IMG/VR virus record: IMGVR_UViG_3300033388_003334
Location: 1-41,952 of that record
Strand: one strand, 5' to 3'
Length of the DNA stretch: 41,952 nucleotides
Origin: a virus
Shown here: positions 23,501-31,708 of the stretch, piece by piece
Layout: each line of letters begins with the position of its first letter
Position numbering within the stretch: position 1 is the stretch's first letter
Position numbers and translations under genes: made by a program
The notes under the pieces: model-generated
The model's input: the letters and a program-made list of their open reading frames with translations, nothing else
The model's database searches: none
What the model was told of the DNA's origin: nothing

Positions 23501-23637
23501 ATACCATAGATAAAATAATACTATTTAGTTGTTGTATATTAATGGTATCGGGCCTGTTTTTTGATAATCCGTTTTTATTTGGGGCAGCTCCTGTTCTTTC
23601 GTTATTTGCGGCAATTATAAATCTGGCATTAGATTAA
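23497..23637 (+). CDS. Tiny membrane protein (46 aa)
   Basis: A 46-residue frame with two hydrophobic stretches (about residues 6-20 and 26-45), ending in AAIINLALD. The ATG overlaps the preceding stop (ATGA), and its TAA directly abuts the portal ATG, which supports expression by coupling. The only ribosome binding site is a weak AAAGAAAG. Function unknown. Confidence 0.5.
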   Translation: MNTIDKIILFSCCILMVSGLFFDNPFLFGAAPVLSLFAAIINLALD

Positions 23638-24924
23638 ATGAATATTTTTAGACGGGCTTACAACTTTATTACCAGGGCAACGGCTTTCGGTGGTGCGGCG
23701 TTCTCCGGGAAGGGAACCGCTAGGTGGACAAATAGGGACTACAAGAATTTTGCTACGGAAGCATATATACAGAACTTTGTGGGTTACCGCTGTATCGACC
23801 TAATCGCCCAGTCAGTCGCTAGTGTACCATGGAATGTATTTAGTAAAGACGGGGAAAGCCGGGTGGAACTACCTAATCACCCGCTAATGAGAATACTCCA
23901 CCGGGCTAACCCTCAGGAGGGGTTCTCAGCGTTTCAATTAGGTGTAGTATCGTTTCTGGGCATTGCCGGGAATAGTTACATAGAGAAATTAGCACCGGAA
24001 ACAGGCCCAAATAAGGGATTACCTTTCGAATTACATAAGCACAGGCCAGATCAGATCAAACCCGTACTAGATGACAACACAAAAGAGCTGGTAGGGTATG
24101 TGCTAGAGATAAACGGTAAAGCAATAAAGCAATGGGAAATAGACCCGTTAACCGGCCAGTCAAACCTATTACATATAAAAAAGTTTCATCCAACTAACGA
24201 TATTGAAGGGTTGTCAACAGTAGAACCGGCGTCAAAGTCCATTGATACAAGTAACGAGGCGATGACATGGAATAAAAAGTTGTTAGAGAACGAAGCCAGA
24301 CCGGGTACTATGTTCATATTCGATGGTGCGCTAGGGGATAAACAATTTGACAGATTAAAGAAGCAGCTAGCGCGTGAGCATTCAGGAGCACAGAACGCCG
24401 GTAATAACCTGATAGTAGAAGGGGCAATGAAAGACGCCCGCCCCTTTGGATTCTCCCCTAAGGACATGGATTTCCTGCAGGGTAACTGGGATCTAGTCAG
24501 ACAAATTTGTTTAACATTTGGTGTACCTCCCCAGCTGTTAGGGGTGCCGGGGGATAGCACGTTCGCCAACTTCGAGCAAGCCCGGCAGTATTTCTGGGAA
24601 AGCACCATATTTTTCTACCTGCAACTATTAAAGGATGAGTACAACAACTGGTTTTTCCCCGAAGATGACAAAGTATTTATTGATTATATCCTAGACGAGG
24701 TTCCGGCGTTAGCTCCCAGGAGAAAAGAGAAATGGGAAATGATAGAAAAGTCCACGTTCCTGACTGTAGATGAAAAGCGGGAAGCAATGGGCCTGGGAAC
24801 TGCTCCCGGTGGTAATGTCATATTAGTACCCGCTAGTATGATTCCGTTGGAGATGGCAGGGGTAACAGAGGAAGAGGTAGACGAATCAGAGTCCGAAGTA
24901 GCGGATGACGTAGAAGACGAATAA
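23638..24924 (+). CDS. Portal protein (HK97-type)
   Basis: A 428-residue HK97-family portal, the dodecameric channel at the capsid vertex through which DNA enters and to which the neck attaches. Seen: the N-terminal FVGYRCIDLIAQSVASVPWNVF pattern, LPNHPLMRIL, a GNSYIEK strand, HIKKFHPTNDIEGLS, and FGVPPQLLG followed by STFANFEQARQYFWESTI, all typical of the family. The C-terminal tail is very acidic (about 415-428), a common feature of portals. Length fits the family (about 400-450). Confidence 0.93.
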   Translation: MNIFRRAYNFITRATAFGGAAFSGKGTARWTNRDYKNFATEAYIQNFVGYRCIDLIAQSVASVPWNVFSKDGESRVELPNHPLMRILHRANPQEGFSAFQLGVVSFLGIAGNSYIEKLAPETGPNKGLPFELHKHRPDQIKPVLDDNTKELVGYVLEINGKAIKQWEIDPLTGQSNLLHIKKFHPTNDIEGLSTVEPASKSIDTSNEAMTWNKKLLENEARPGTMFIFDGALGDKQFDRLKKQLAREHSGAQNAGNNLIVEGAMKDARPFGFSPKDMDFLQGNWDLVRQICLTFGVPPQLLGVPGDSTFANFEQARQYFWESTIFFYLQLLKDEYNNWFFPEDDKVFIDYILDEVPALAPRRKEKWEMIEKSTFLTVDEKREAMGLGTAPGGNVILVPASMIPLEMAGVTEEEVDESESEVADDVEDE

Positions 24925-24952
24925 ACCGGGCTTAAACTTAAAAACAGATTGA

Positions 24953-24971
24953 CCTATACCCTACTATTAAA
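24953..24971 (+). promoter_or_regulatory. CCTATAC-N5-TATTAAA element
   Basis: Exact copy of a motif also at 29160-29178 (plus) and 34839-34857 (minus), with a variant at 18399-18420. It lies 53 bases before the ATG at 25024, in sense orientation, after a TTGAC and followed by an AT-rich hairpin. Candidate phage promoter for the small gene downstream. Confidence 0.45.
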
Positions 24972-24996
24972 ACAAATAGTTTTTAACCCTAGCACG

Positions 24997-25010
24997 CTTT
25001 AAACCACTTT
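24997..25010 (+). promoter_or_regulatory. CTTTAAACCACTTT leader element
   Basis: Identical 14-base element to the one upstream of the gene starting at 14169 (minus strand, 14195-14182). Both copies read in sense and end 12-13 bases before the start codon, so a shared 5' leader or promoter function is likely. Confidence 0.45.
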
Positions 25011-25023
25011 TAACTAGTATATT

Positions 25024-25251
25024 ATGGATGCTAAAATAGATTTTATCGAATCGTTTAAAGTTGTGGACCTAAAAGAGGATGATATTATTGTCTTAAAACC
25101 AAATACCGTTATGTCAGATAGGCAATATGAGTTATTATGTAGACGTGTTAAAGAAGTAATTCCAGAAAGACTTAAAGGAAAAGTAAAAATAATTGTAACC
25201 GAGAGTATTGATATCGGGGTCATGAGATCCAAAATAGAAGATGCCAATTGA
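25024..25251 (+). CDS. Small hypothetical protein, moron-like (75 aa)
   Basis: A 75-residue, AT-rich gene with its own upstream region (99 bases, unusual in this compact arm) carrying the CCTATAC and CTTTAAACCACTTT elements. The protein has a beta-alpha layout (DDIIVLKPNTVMSDRQYELL, then KVKIIVTESID). No family recognised. There is no SD site before the ATG. A separate transcription unit inserted between portal and gpF-like genes is the typical arrangement of a phage moron; this is inference. Confidence 0.6.
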   Translation: MDAKIDFIESFKVVDLKEDDIIVLKPNTVMSDRQYELLCRRVKEVIPERLKGKVKIIVTESIDIGVMRSKIEDAN

Positions 25252-26041
25252 TCTAAGTACGGCCAAAGCCAAACGACAATACCATAATCAAGTCCTCAAG
25301 ATCATGGCGCGATTAGAGCGTACAGTACTAAATCAGCTCAAACCGATAATCAACCGGCAGTACATGGACGCGGCATCATTACTAGCACAAGGGGTACGGG
25401 ATGTAGAGCACGCGGTTAACCTACAAACACCACGGCTTAGAAATATACTAAGAGCGCATTATCGGCGGGTAGCGTTGACAGCAGGACGACACGCAACACT
25501 AGCATTTGATCCCGCTAAGTCCATGGGAGCAGAGTTCTGGAACGAAATAAACCAGTTTATAGCGTTGAATACTGGCCGTAAGATCAAAAGTATGCAGGAC
25601 ACGACTAAAAATGTAATCAGTAAAACTATTAAGTTCGGTGTGCATCAGGGAGAGACCAACACAGAGATAGCAACCCGGCTAAGGAAAAAAGGTAAGACAC
25701 TAAGCAAGTTTCAAGCTCTTAGAATAGCCCGGACAGAGACACACGGCATGTACAACAGCGCAACCGAAGCATCTATTAACGATACAGGGCTTAAGTTTAT
25801 ACGGGTATGGTCAACCACAGTGGACGCTAGGACCAGGCGAAGAAAGAAGGGAAAAGGCTTTGATCATATCATAGTTAACGGGCAGAAACGGAAACAGAAA
25901 GAGGATTTTAATGTAAGTGGGGAGGCGTTAGCGTTTCCGGGTGATCCTAAAGGCAGTGCGGGCAACATAATTAATTGTAGATGTGTTTTACTTTATGAAC
26001 AAGTTAGATCGGAGTTTAGAAGAAATGCTAAAACTAATTAG
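25241..26041 (+). CDS. Phage head morphogenesis protein (Mu gpF-like)
   Basis: A 266-residue minor head protein of the Phage_Mu_F family, which sits by the portal and aids head assembly or DNA ejection. Seen in the C-terminal half: RIARTETHGMYNSATEASI, KFIRVWSTTVDARTRR, and the final Cys pair INCRCVLLYE, the standard signature of the domain (the His of the usual DxRxxH motif may be replaced here by RRR). The N-terminal half is helical. It overlaps the 75-residue gene by 11 bases and the next gene by 17. Confidence 0.85.
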   Translation: MPIDLSTAKAKRQYHNQVLKIMARLERTVLNQLKPIINRQYMDAASLLAQGVRDVEHAVNLQTPRLRNILRAHYRRVALTAGRHATLAFDPAKSMGAEFWNEINQFIALNTGRKIKSMQDTTKNVISKTIKFGVHQGETNTEIATRLRKKGKTLSKFQALRIARTETHGMYNSATEASINDTGLKFIRVWSTTVDARTRRRKKGKGFDHIIVNGQKRKQKEDFNVSGEALAFPGDPKGSAGNIINCRCVLLYEQVRSEFRRNAKTN

Positions 26042-26444
26042 AGCTTATTTAGACAATTGCACACTTGGTACTGTTTATTACAAAGGTGCTCAAATAGTAA
26101 AAACAGTCGAAAAACCGTGGTTAAGTAATCAACCGTTTATTAGCTGCATACCGCCAGGAATATACAACCTAGAGCCGTTTGATTCGGATAAACACCCCGA
26201 TTGTTTTATTATATGGAATCACAATTTAGGGGTTGGAAAGTACAAAGGGGATTCTGTACGTTATGGATGCCTATTTCATGTAGCTAATTTTCCTCATCAA
26301 GTAGAAGGATGCGTAGGCCCAGGGCTAGAGCTACACCCATCAACGTGGGGCGTGAAGGATAGCAGAAAAGGAATGAAGAAACTAAGGTGTTTAATAAAAC
26401 GTTTAATCAAAGATAACAACATAATCCAAATTGAGATTATATAA
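26025..26444 (+). CDS. DUF5675-family-like protein
   Basis: A 139-residue protein that matches the DUF5675 pattern as I know it: TLGTVYYKGAQIVKTVEKPW, SCIPPGIYNLEPF, FHVANFPHQVEGCVGPG. The conserved Cys, His and Glu residues look enzymatic, and some members occur near phage lysis genes, but the activity is not established. I chose the ATG at 26025 since the family domain begins there; a start at 25983 would overlap the upstream gene much more. Its place between gpF-like and protease genes is unusual. Confidence 0.65.
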   Translation: MLKLIRAYLDNCTLGTVYYKGAQIVKTVEKPWLSNQPFISCIPPGIYNLEPFDSDKHPDCFIIWNHNLGVGKYKGDSVRYGCLFHVANFPHQVEGCVGPGLELHPSTWGVKDSRKGMKKLRCLIKRLIKDNNIIQIEII

Positions 26445-26453
26445 GGATCGACC

Positions 26454-27179
26454 ATGCCATATAAGATTATACCGTTTACTAAATCAGACAGTGACGAAGA
26501 GGGGCGCATTAAAGGATACGGCTCTACATTTGGGGGTAAGCCGGATTCTTACGGTGATGTAATTGATCCCCGCGCTTTCGAGGAAACTATCGCTAAAAAT
26601 GGGCGTGGTGGAATGGGTTTTGCGATGTTATGGCAGCATGGACATAAAGATCCTGCCGGGGTGTGGGATTTTGTAGGTACTAATACAAAGGGCTTGAAAG
26701 TAGATGGTCTGATGGAAATAGGTACAGACATAGGGCGGCATCGTTATAATTTAGTAAAAATGAAAGCGGTCAAGGGCCTCTCTATCGGTTTTGATTTAAT
26801 GAGGAATTCCAAAGGTAAAGTTGTAGAAGATGCGTATGAGCGTAATGATAAAACAGGAATAACATTACTAAAAAGATTGGAACTATGGGAAGTATCCCCG
26901 GTAACGTTTGCGGCTAATACTAGAGCAACAATCACAGGCGTTAAAAGTTTAGAAGGAGCTAAAACAGTACGTGAGATAGAAAATATCTTGAGGGATTCAG
27001 GATTATCAAAATCTGATGCGTTGTATTTAGCAAGTATGTGTAAGTCTGGCTTGAGGGATTCAGGCGCAGATAGTGAGATAAGTGTGTTGCTAGAGACTGT
27101 TAAAAAGGCAAGTTATGATATTGCTTTAACCGGTCTTCTTCAATCGCTTAATACTGTTAATGAAATGATTAAAAGTTAA
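26454..27179 (+). CDS. Prohead protease (HK97 family)
   Basis: A 241-residue capsid maturation protease (HK97 gp4/U35 family) that cleaves the capsid protein's N-terminal region and itself. Seen: IKGYGSTFGG.PDSYGDVIDPRAF, the His of LWQHGH (His62 or His64), the Ser110 of KGLSIGF, and LWEVSPVTFAANTRATI. The C-terminal 75 residues are extra, helical, and may serve as a scaffold-like tail. The capsid gene follows after 21 bases. Confidence 0.93.
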   Translation: MPYKIIPFTKSDSDEEGRIKGYGSTFGGKPDSYGDVIDPRAFEETIAKNGRGGMGFAMLWQHGHKDPAGVWDFVGTNTKGLKVDGLMEIGTDIGRHRYNLVKMKAVKGLSIGFDLMRNSKGKVVEDAYERNDKTGITLLKRLELWEVSPVTFAANTRATITGVKSLEGAKTVREIENILRDSGLSKSDALYLASMCKSGLRDSGADSEISVLLETVKKASYDIALTGLLQSLNTVNEMIKS

Positions 27180-27200
27180 ATAACTATTACGGAGTTTAAG

Positions 27201-28598
27201 ATGCCTGATATTCCAGAAGTTGTAGCGGAAATCAAAAAGACGGTGGAGGCAATCGGGGCCACTAGCAAAAAGAATTACGAGGATATGAACCGGAATTTTG
27301 AGCAGTTCAAATCCACTATTAAAGCACAGGGAGAAACTGACCCTATCACACAAGACAAACTGGACAAATTAGCTTCTGACGTTAGTACGCGCCAGCAAAA
27401 AGCCGATGAAGCCTCCGCCGCATCCAAAAAGTTAGTGGATGATACCAACAAAAGGATGGATGAGCTGGAAATTATGGCACAACGCATCCCTAAGTTTGCA
27501 TCTACTGGCAGCGTTGCCGAAGATCGAAAGCTGATTGAAGCATACATGCAAATGGAAAAATCTTTTGCTGCTGCTGGTCAGAGAAAGCTTGGTTTCCGTG
27601 AAGTTATGGAAATGGAGAAGGCACCGAAGCTGGATAAGTTGCGTGAATACAACGATGCATTCCGTACGTATGTGCAAATCGATGAAAAGGCGATGTCCGC
27701 CGAAAGTTATAAATCATTACAGGTAGGTATCGATGTTGATGGTGGTTACACAGTCACACCGTTTATGTCCAGCCGTATTAGCGCAAGGCAGTTTGAAGCT
27801 GATCCTATTAGACAGTTAGCATCAGTTGAAACAATCGGAACAGATGCTTATGAAATGTTCCTGGATAATGATGAAGCCGGTGCAGACTGGGAAGGTGAGA
27901 CCGTCCAGAACGATAACGAGGATACCCCTAAGATGGAAAAAAAGAGGATTCCCGTGCATATCATGGCAACCCATCCGAAAATGACCCAGATGTTGATTGA
28001 TGATAGCAATATCAATGTCGAATCTTGGTTAGCAAATAAGGTGGGCGATAAATTTAGTCGTACATCCTCAGCCGCTTTTGTTACTGGAAACAGTATCGGA
28101 AAACCAACAGGATTCGGAACTTACCCAGCATGGGATAACGCCGGTGTTTACCAAAGCAAGGCTATTGAGCAGGTAAATATGGGTCACGCCACTGACTTTA
28201 CCACTGACGGTCTGCTTGATGTTAAATACTCTATGATCGAGCAGTATTTGACCCGTGGGACTTGGTTATGCAATCGCTTGAGCGTTCGTGATATTATGAA
28301 GTTGAAAGACGGTGACGGTCAGTATATTTGGCGTACTGGTATTACTGAGGGACAACCCTCAATTCTTTTGGGCCTGCCCTTCCGTATGGCTACATCTGTT
28401 GCTACTGCCGCTGCTGCTGCGTTAGCTATTTATTTGGCAGATTGGCGTGAGTCCTACTTGATTGTGGACCGTCAAGGGATCAATGTCCAACGTGACCCGT
28501 ACACTAAAAAACCTTTTATTGAGTTTTACACTCGTATGCGTTTGGGTGGTGATGTCATTAATTATCAGTCAATTAAAATCGGTAAAATCGCCGAATAA
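27201..28598 (+). CDS. Major capsid protein (HK97 fold)
   Basis: A 465-residue HK97-fold capsid protein. The N-terminal about 100 residues are charged and coiled-coil-like (delta/scaffold domain), probably removed by the protease encoded just upstream. The fold proper begins about residue 150: GIDVDGGYTVTPFMSSRI, IRQLASVETIGTDAYEMFLD, MATHPKMTQMLIDDSNINVESWL, FVTGNSIGKPTGF, and GLPFRMATSV, matching the family order. The C-terminal FIEFYTRMRLGGDVINYQSIKIGKI is also typical. A GGAG ribosome binding site lies before the ATG. Confidence 0.95.
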   Translation: MPDIPEVVAEIKKTVEAIGATSKKNYEDMNRNFEQFKSTIKAQGETDPITQDKLDKLASDVSTRQQKADEASAASKKLVDDTNKRMDELEIMAQRIPKFASTGSVAEDRKLIEAYMQMEKSFAAAGQRKLGFREVMEMEKAPKLDKLREYNDAFRTYVQIDEKAMSAESYKSLQVGIDVDGGYTVTPFMSSRISARQFEADPIRQLASVETIGTDAYEMFLDNDEAGADWEGETVQNDNEDTPKMEKKRIPVHIMATHPKMTQMLIDDSNINVESWLANKVGDKFSRTSSAAFVTGNSIGKPTGFGTYPAWDNAGVYQSKAIEQVNMGHATDFTTDGLLDVKYSMIEQYLTRGTWLCNRLSVRDIMKLKDGDGQYIWRTGITEGQPSILLGLPFRMATSVATAAAAALAIYLADWRESYLIVDRQGINVQRDPYTKKPFIEFYTRMRLGGDVINYQSIKIGKIAE

Positions 28599-28612
28599 TC
28601 CAGGAGAATAAA

Positions 28613-29122
28613 ATGGCAAAACGTGGAACCACCCTGAGAGACGGGTACAGTAATTTTGGTTTTTTTCAAGGGATCGCCCCTTTTATCACAACCGATCCAC
28701 CTGCACACGCAGGTATCGCTGTTGATATTAAGGGCTACGACACAGCAACATTGATAGTTAACGTGGGGGATCTGGCTAGTGCAGGCGCTATGGCTGCCGA
28801 TGATTTCCATCAATTAATGGTGCAACATTATAACTCTGATGCCGCCGCGTGGTCAGAATGTTATCCTAGTCAGATGATTCATAGTGTAGTTGGTGCTGCT
28901 GCAACAGTTGCAGGGGCTTCAGTTTTGAATAGCGGTATTTTTCAAAGTCTTGCGTCTAGTACAGACGGGTCCGCAACGTACTATGTAGGTTATAAAGGAC
29001 CACACAGAACAGTCAGATTATATATTTCTGGCGAAAACACACCTAGTACTATGCAGATCGGTGCTATCTGGAAACTGGGATTGCCTAGTGATTGGCCCGT
29101 AACTGAGCCAGTCGGGGACTAA
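28613..29122 (+). CDS. Putative head accessory protein (169 aa)
   Basis: A 169-residue beta-rich protein directly after the capsid gene with an AGGAGA ribosome binding site. It contains repeated small-residue strands (VAGASVLNSGIFQSL, GSATYYVGYKGPHRTVRLYI), as in capsid stabilising or decoration proteins. No family recognised; a decoration or head-completion role is inferred from position. Confidence 0.6.
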   Translation: MAKRGTTLRDGYSNFGFFQGIAPFITTDPPAHAGIAVDIKGYDTATLIVNVGDLASAGAMAADDFHQLMVQHYNSDAAAWSECYPSQMIHSVVGAAATVAGASVLNSGIFQSLASSTDGSATYYVGYKGPHRTVRLYISGENTPSTMQIGAIWKLGLPSDWPVTEPVGD

Positions 29123-29141
29123 ACCGTTTTAAACACGTATA

Positions 29142-29196
29142 AAGGCGATTACAGATAAACCTATACTTCGGTATTAAAACTTTTTGTAATCGCCTT
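29142..29196 (+). other. Long inverted repeat with UUCG inner hairpin
   Basis: AAGGCGATTACA (29142-29153) pairs perfectly with TGTAATCGCCTT (29185-29196). The 31-base loop holds a second hairpin ATAC-TTCG-GTAT (29163-29174), and the CCTATAC-N5-TATTAAA motif (29160-29178) spans it. The region has no U-run after the outer stem, so a factor-independent terminator is uncertain; RNA processing or a regulatory structure between head gene blocks is possible. Confidence 0.6.
29160..29178 (+). promoter_or_regulatory. CCTATAC-N5-TATTAAA element
   Basis: Second exact sense copy, 54 bases before the ATG at 29233, followed directly by AACTTTTT. It also overlaps the GGTATTAAAACTTTT-type element seen upstream of minus-strand genes. 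Candidate phage promoter. Confidence 0.45.
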
Positions 29197-29232
29197 AACG
29201 CAACGTTAAACGCATAAATACAGGGGAGATCA

Positions 29233-29742
29233 ATGGCTGTAAAAGATTTAAGTACTTACCAAGCAAAAGTGGGACGGTATCAAGGCGCTGACCGCTTTTA
29301 CATGAAAGAAGATGGTTTATTTCAATTCTATGATCAGGAAGTGACCGGTTTGCAATTGAAATATGCTCTTTATAATCGACAAACCAAACTAACAATCGGA
29401 CAGGGTGTAACGTCCACAGCTTTTTCAGTAGAAACTTATCCTGGTGATATCGGGATGGTTAATTTTTCCATGACTTCTACCTGTATCGCTGGCTCATTTA
29501 ATTTCAGCACGGTTTTTCAGGGCGAAGAAGTTTTCATGAAAGTTGTGCAGGGTTCCACTATTTCCGGGGAAGTAACCGTTTATTTTAGTGGTTGCTCTTA
29601 CGTGGGATTAATGGGATCAACTCTAGATTCTGTAACACTTCAAAATTCAGCCGGTTCTACAGCGTGGTTACATATGCGTTCTTTTGCCGATGATGAATGG
29701 ACTGTAATGGATTTCCAGGGCGAAGTGCTCTGTGAAGAATAA
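29233..29742 (+). CDS. Hypothetical structural protein (169 aa)
   Basis: A 169-residue protein, GGGGAG ribosome binding site, no recognised family. It is Phe/Tyr/Ser/Thr-rich and beta-like (FSMTSTCIAGSFNFSTVFQG, VTVYFSGCSYVGLMGSTLDS). Between head and connector genes, it may be a second decoration or neck protein. Confidence 0.6.
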   Translation: MAVKDLSTYQAKVGRYQGADRFYMKEDGLFQFYDQEVTGLQLKYALYNRQTKLTIGQGVTSTAFSVETYPGDIGMVNFSMTSTCIAGSFNFSTVFQGEEVFMKVVQGSTISGEVTVYFSGCSYVGLMGSTLDSVTLQNSAGSTAWLHMRSFADDEWTVMDFQGEVLCEE

Positions 29743-29754
29743 TAAGGATAAATT

Positions 29755-30153
29755 ATGAAAATTAAAATGCTTAAATCAACACCGGGTGCTGTTAATGCCG
29801 GGCTTGACGTGCGGTTGTTTAAAAAGGGGTTAGTGTATGATACCGCTGAGATGGAAGGGCTTGAAAAAGTGTTTCTGAAAATCAAAGCGGCAGAAGTGCA
29901 CGTAACGCCCGATGAAGTAGCGCGACATGCGAAAGGGTTGACAGGTGCTCCCAGTAATAAGCGGGCAACGCCCCCTGCCGTTAAAGTTGAACGTCCCGAA
30001 GAGGATAAATACACGTTAGAGGAGTTAGAAACGTGTAAAGCTGGTGATGTTCGTAAATTAGCACTTCAACAAAATCCGATTATTGATTTGTCAGATTTAG
30101 CGGTTAATACATCGGCTGCGAAGCTGATAGAAGCTTATCTTGAGAGACAGTAA
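29755..30153 (+). CDS. Hypothetical protein with C-terminal HeH/Rho-N-like domain (132 aa)
   Basis: The last about 48 residues (TLEELETCKAGDVRKLALQ to AAKLIEAYLERQ) form a helix-extended loop-helix domain like the small HeH/SAP or Rho N-terminal family, often found in phage head and tail operons. The same domain, clearly homologous, ends the protein encoded at 32580-32891, including the identical final AYLERQ. The N-terminal 85 residues are different in the two. The stop is followed immediately by the next ATG. Confidence 0.65.
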   Translation: MKIKMLKSTPGAVNAGLDVRLFKKGLVYDTAEMEGLEKVFLKIKAAEVHVTPDEVARHAKGLTGAPSNKRATPPAVKVERPEEDKYTLEELETCKAGDVRKLALQQNPIIDLSDLAVNTSAAKLIEAYLERQ

Positions 30154-30729
30154 ATGAAAGACCAGAATCTAACGTGGAAAGTAACCACAGAGCCAGATAC
30201 AGAGCCGATTACTGTCGCTGATGTTAAATTATATGCCCGTATTGATGGGAGTTCTGAGGATATGCTTATTGCTGGTTTTATTACCGCAGTAAGACAGGCG
30301 ACAGAACAATTCCTGGGTCGGGCGTTAATTTCGCAGACGTTAACAGCCTCGTTAGATGCCTGGGACACTGATTTGATTGAGCTAGCTAGAGCGCCGTTAC
30401 AATCTATCACGGAGGTTAGGACGGTAGATGAGGACGATAACGCTACAGTGTATGATTCATCCCAATACTACACACGAACCAACCCAGAGCCGGGTCAGCT
30501 AGTACTTAAGTTTGAGAGTACTCCACCGATTAATACAGACCGGTTTCATGGTGGTTATGAGATTGAGTTCGTGGCCGGGTACGGGGATTCAGAAGAGGAT
30601 GTGCCGGAACCAATTAAGCTGGGGATTATGATGTGGGTGGCTGACGTGTATGAAAACAGGGTGCCTATATCAGAACCTCCGGCAATTGTTAAAACATTAA
30701 TGTCCCCTTACATAGTAATTAACGTATGA
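30154..30729 (+). CDS. Head-tail connector protein (HK97 gp6-like)
   Basis: A 191-residue protein of the phage gp6-like/adaptor family that forms the ring under the portal. Seen: TVADVKLYARIDGSSEDMLIAGFITAV followed by ATEQFLGRALISQTL, the family opening; LARAPLQSITEVRTVDEDDN; and YEIEFVAGYGD.....VPEPIKLGIMMWVADVYENR, the family ending. It overlaps the next gene by four bases. Confidence 0.88.
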   Translation: MKDQNLTWKVTTEPDTEPITVADVKLYARIDGSSEDMLIAGFITAVRQATEQFLGRALISQTLTASLDAWDTDLIELARAPLQSITEVRTVDEDDNATVYDSSQYYTRTNPEPGQLVLKFESTPPINTDRFHGGYEIEFVAGYGDSEEDVPEPIKLGIMMWVADVYENRVPISEPPAIVKTLMSPYIVINV

Positions 30730-31235
30730 CCAGACTAGCTAAAAAATTAAAAAATCGTGTGTGGATTTTAAAACCAAAAAAGGGCATTACTGCTGCCGGT
30801 GGTTTTGTACGTGGGTATGATAAAATAACACAGGTGTGGTCAGCTCTAACTCCGATAGCACAAGCCTCACGGGATATTGCGCACTTTGCCGCGTCTATCA
30901 GGGGTGTTCAGGTTAATTCCGTGGCTACACACAAATGGAAAGTTCGGCGGGTAGCGGTAGAGGAAGTGGGTGCGGCGTTTGGTCCGGGGTTTAATCGTGG
31001 TTATGCCAGAGCGGGCAGTCTGCAAATATTAAGATCAGAATATTATGTGTTTGAAGAGCGGGGCGGCACTGATGGGGCTTTTAGTGCGGGTATGGGCATT
31101 GGTTTTGAGCAAACGCAAGGGCTAGTAGGCACACTGTATAGAATTCTAGGTGGTGTTGATAACAACAGTGATCGGGAATATCTAGAAGTGAGATTAATGG
31201 AAGTGGAAGAACAAGGTACAGGAGCTAGTGAATAA
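30726..31235 (+). CDS. Phage head closure (head-tail stopper) protein
   Basis: A 169-residue protein in the position of the head closure gene. Seen: an N-terminal LKNRVWILKPKKGITAAGGFVRGY followed by VWSALTPI, which resembles the RvtI.......d..G........vWA.v.p pattern of the SPP1 gp16/HK97 head closure family. A longer than usual C-terminal half (family about 110 residues) is rich in Gly and beta strands. Function rests on this pattern and on order in the operon. Confidence 0.65.
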   Translation: MTRLAKKLKNRVWILKPKKGITAAGGFVRGYDKITQVWSALTPIAQASRDIAHFAASIRGVQVNSVATHKWKVRRVAVEEVGAAFGPGFNRGYARAGSLQILRSEYYVFEERGGTDGAFSAGMGIGFEQTQGLVGTLYRILGGVDNNSDREYLEVRLMEVEEQGTGASE

Positions 31236-31708
31236 TGGCTAAAGCTAATCTGACACTTACAAAAGACAGGAACTTTGATAAAGAGATGCGGAGGCTTAAG
31301 GCTACGCCAGAGGCTATAGCTGATGCTGTTAGAAAAGAGCTGTTATCAACTGCCGTGTTTATCCGTAATCGAATTATTAAAAATATGCGGAATACACCGA
31401 AAACCGGTAGACGGTATCGAAAAACAAAAAACAAAAATATATTCCATACAGCATCAAGCCCTGGATATGCACCTGCCGTTGATACCGGTGACCTGCTAAA
31501 GTCGATTAAAATGGATGTGCGGTTAAGTGAAGTGGAAGTGGGTTCTAATCTAACCGGGAAAAAAGGAAAGTACCCAGTATTCCTAGAGTTCGGAACTAAA
31601 AATATGGACGCAAGACCATGGCTATCACCAGCGTTTGAAGATGGCAAGCGGGAATTTAGATCAACAATAAGACGGCGAGTCATTAACGCTATTAGGCGGG
31701 CTAGATGA
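31235..31708 (+). CDS. HK97 gp10-like neck/tail protein
   Basis: A 157-residue protein of the HK97 gp10 family. Seen: an N-terminal helix, the PAVDTGDLLKSIKM segment (pvdTG.Lr.si), VGSNL.....YPVFLEFGTKNMDARPWLSPAFED, which is the classic Y...vEfGT....arPfl.pa signature. The start overlaps the upstream stop by one base, and it overlaps the next gene by four. Confidence 0.9.
   Translation: MAKANLTLTKDRNFDKEMRRLKATPEAIADAVRKELLSTAVFIRNRIIKNMRNTPKTGRRYRKTKNKNIFHTASSPGYAPAVDTGDLLKSIKMDVRLSEVEVGSNLTGKKGKYPVFLEFGTKNMDARPWLSPAFEDGKREFRSTIRRRVINAIRRAR

Noticed and set aside
24186-24608. Minus-strand frame of 140 codons inside the portal gene
   Set aside because: Shadow of the portal reading frame with no motif.
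29142-29196. Intrinsic terminator
   Set aside because: The stem is AT-rich at its inner end with a 31-base loop and is not followed by a U-run, so I list it as an unclassified structure.
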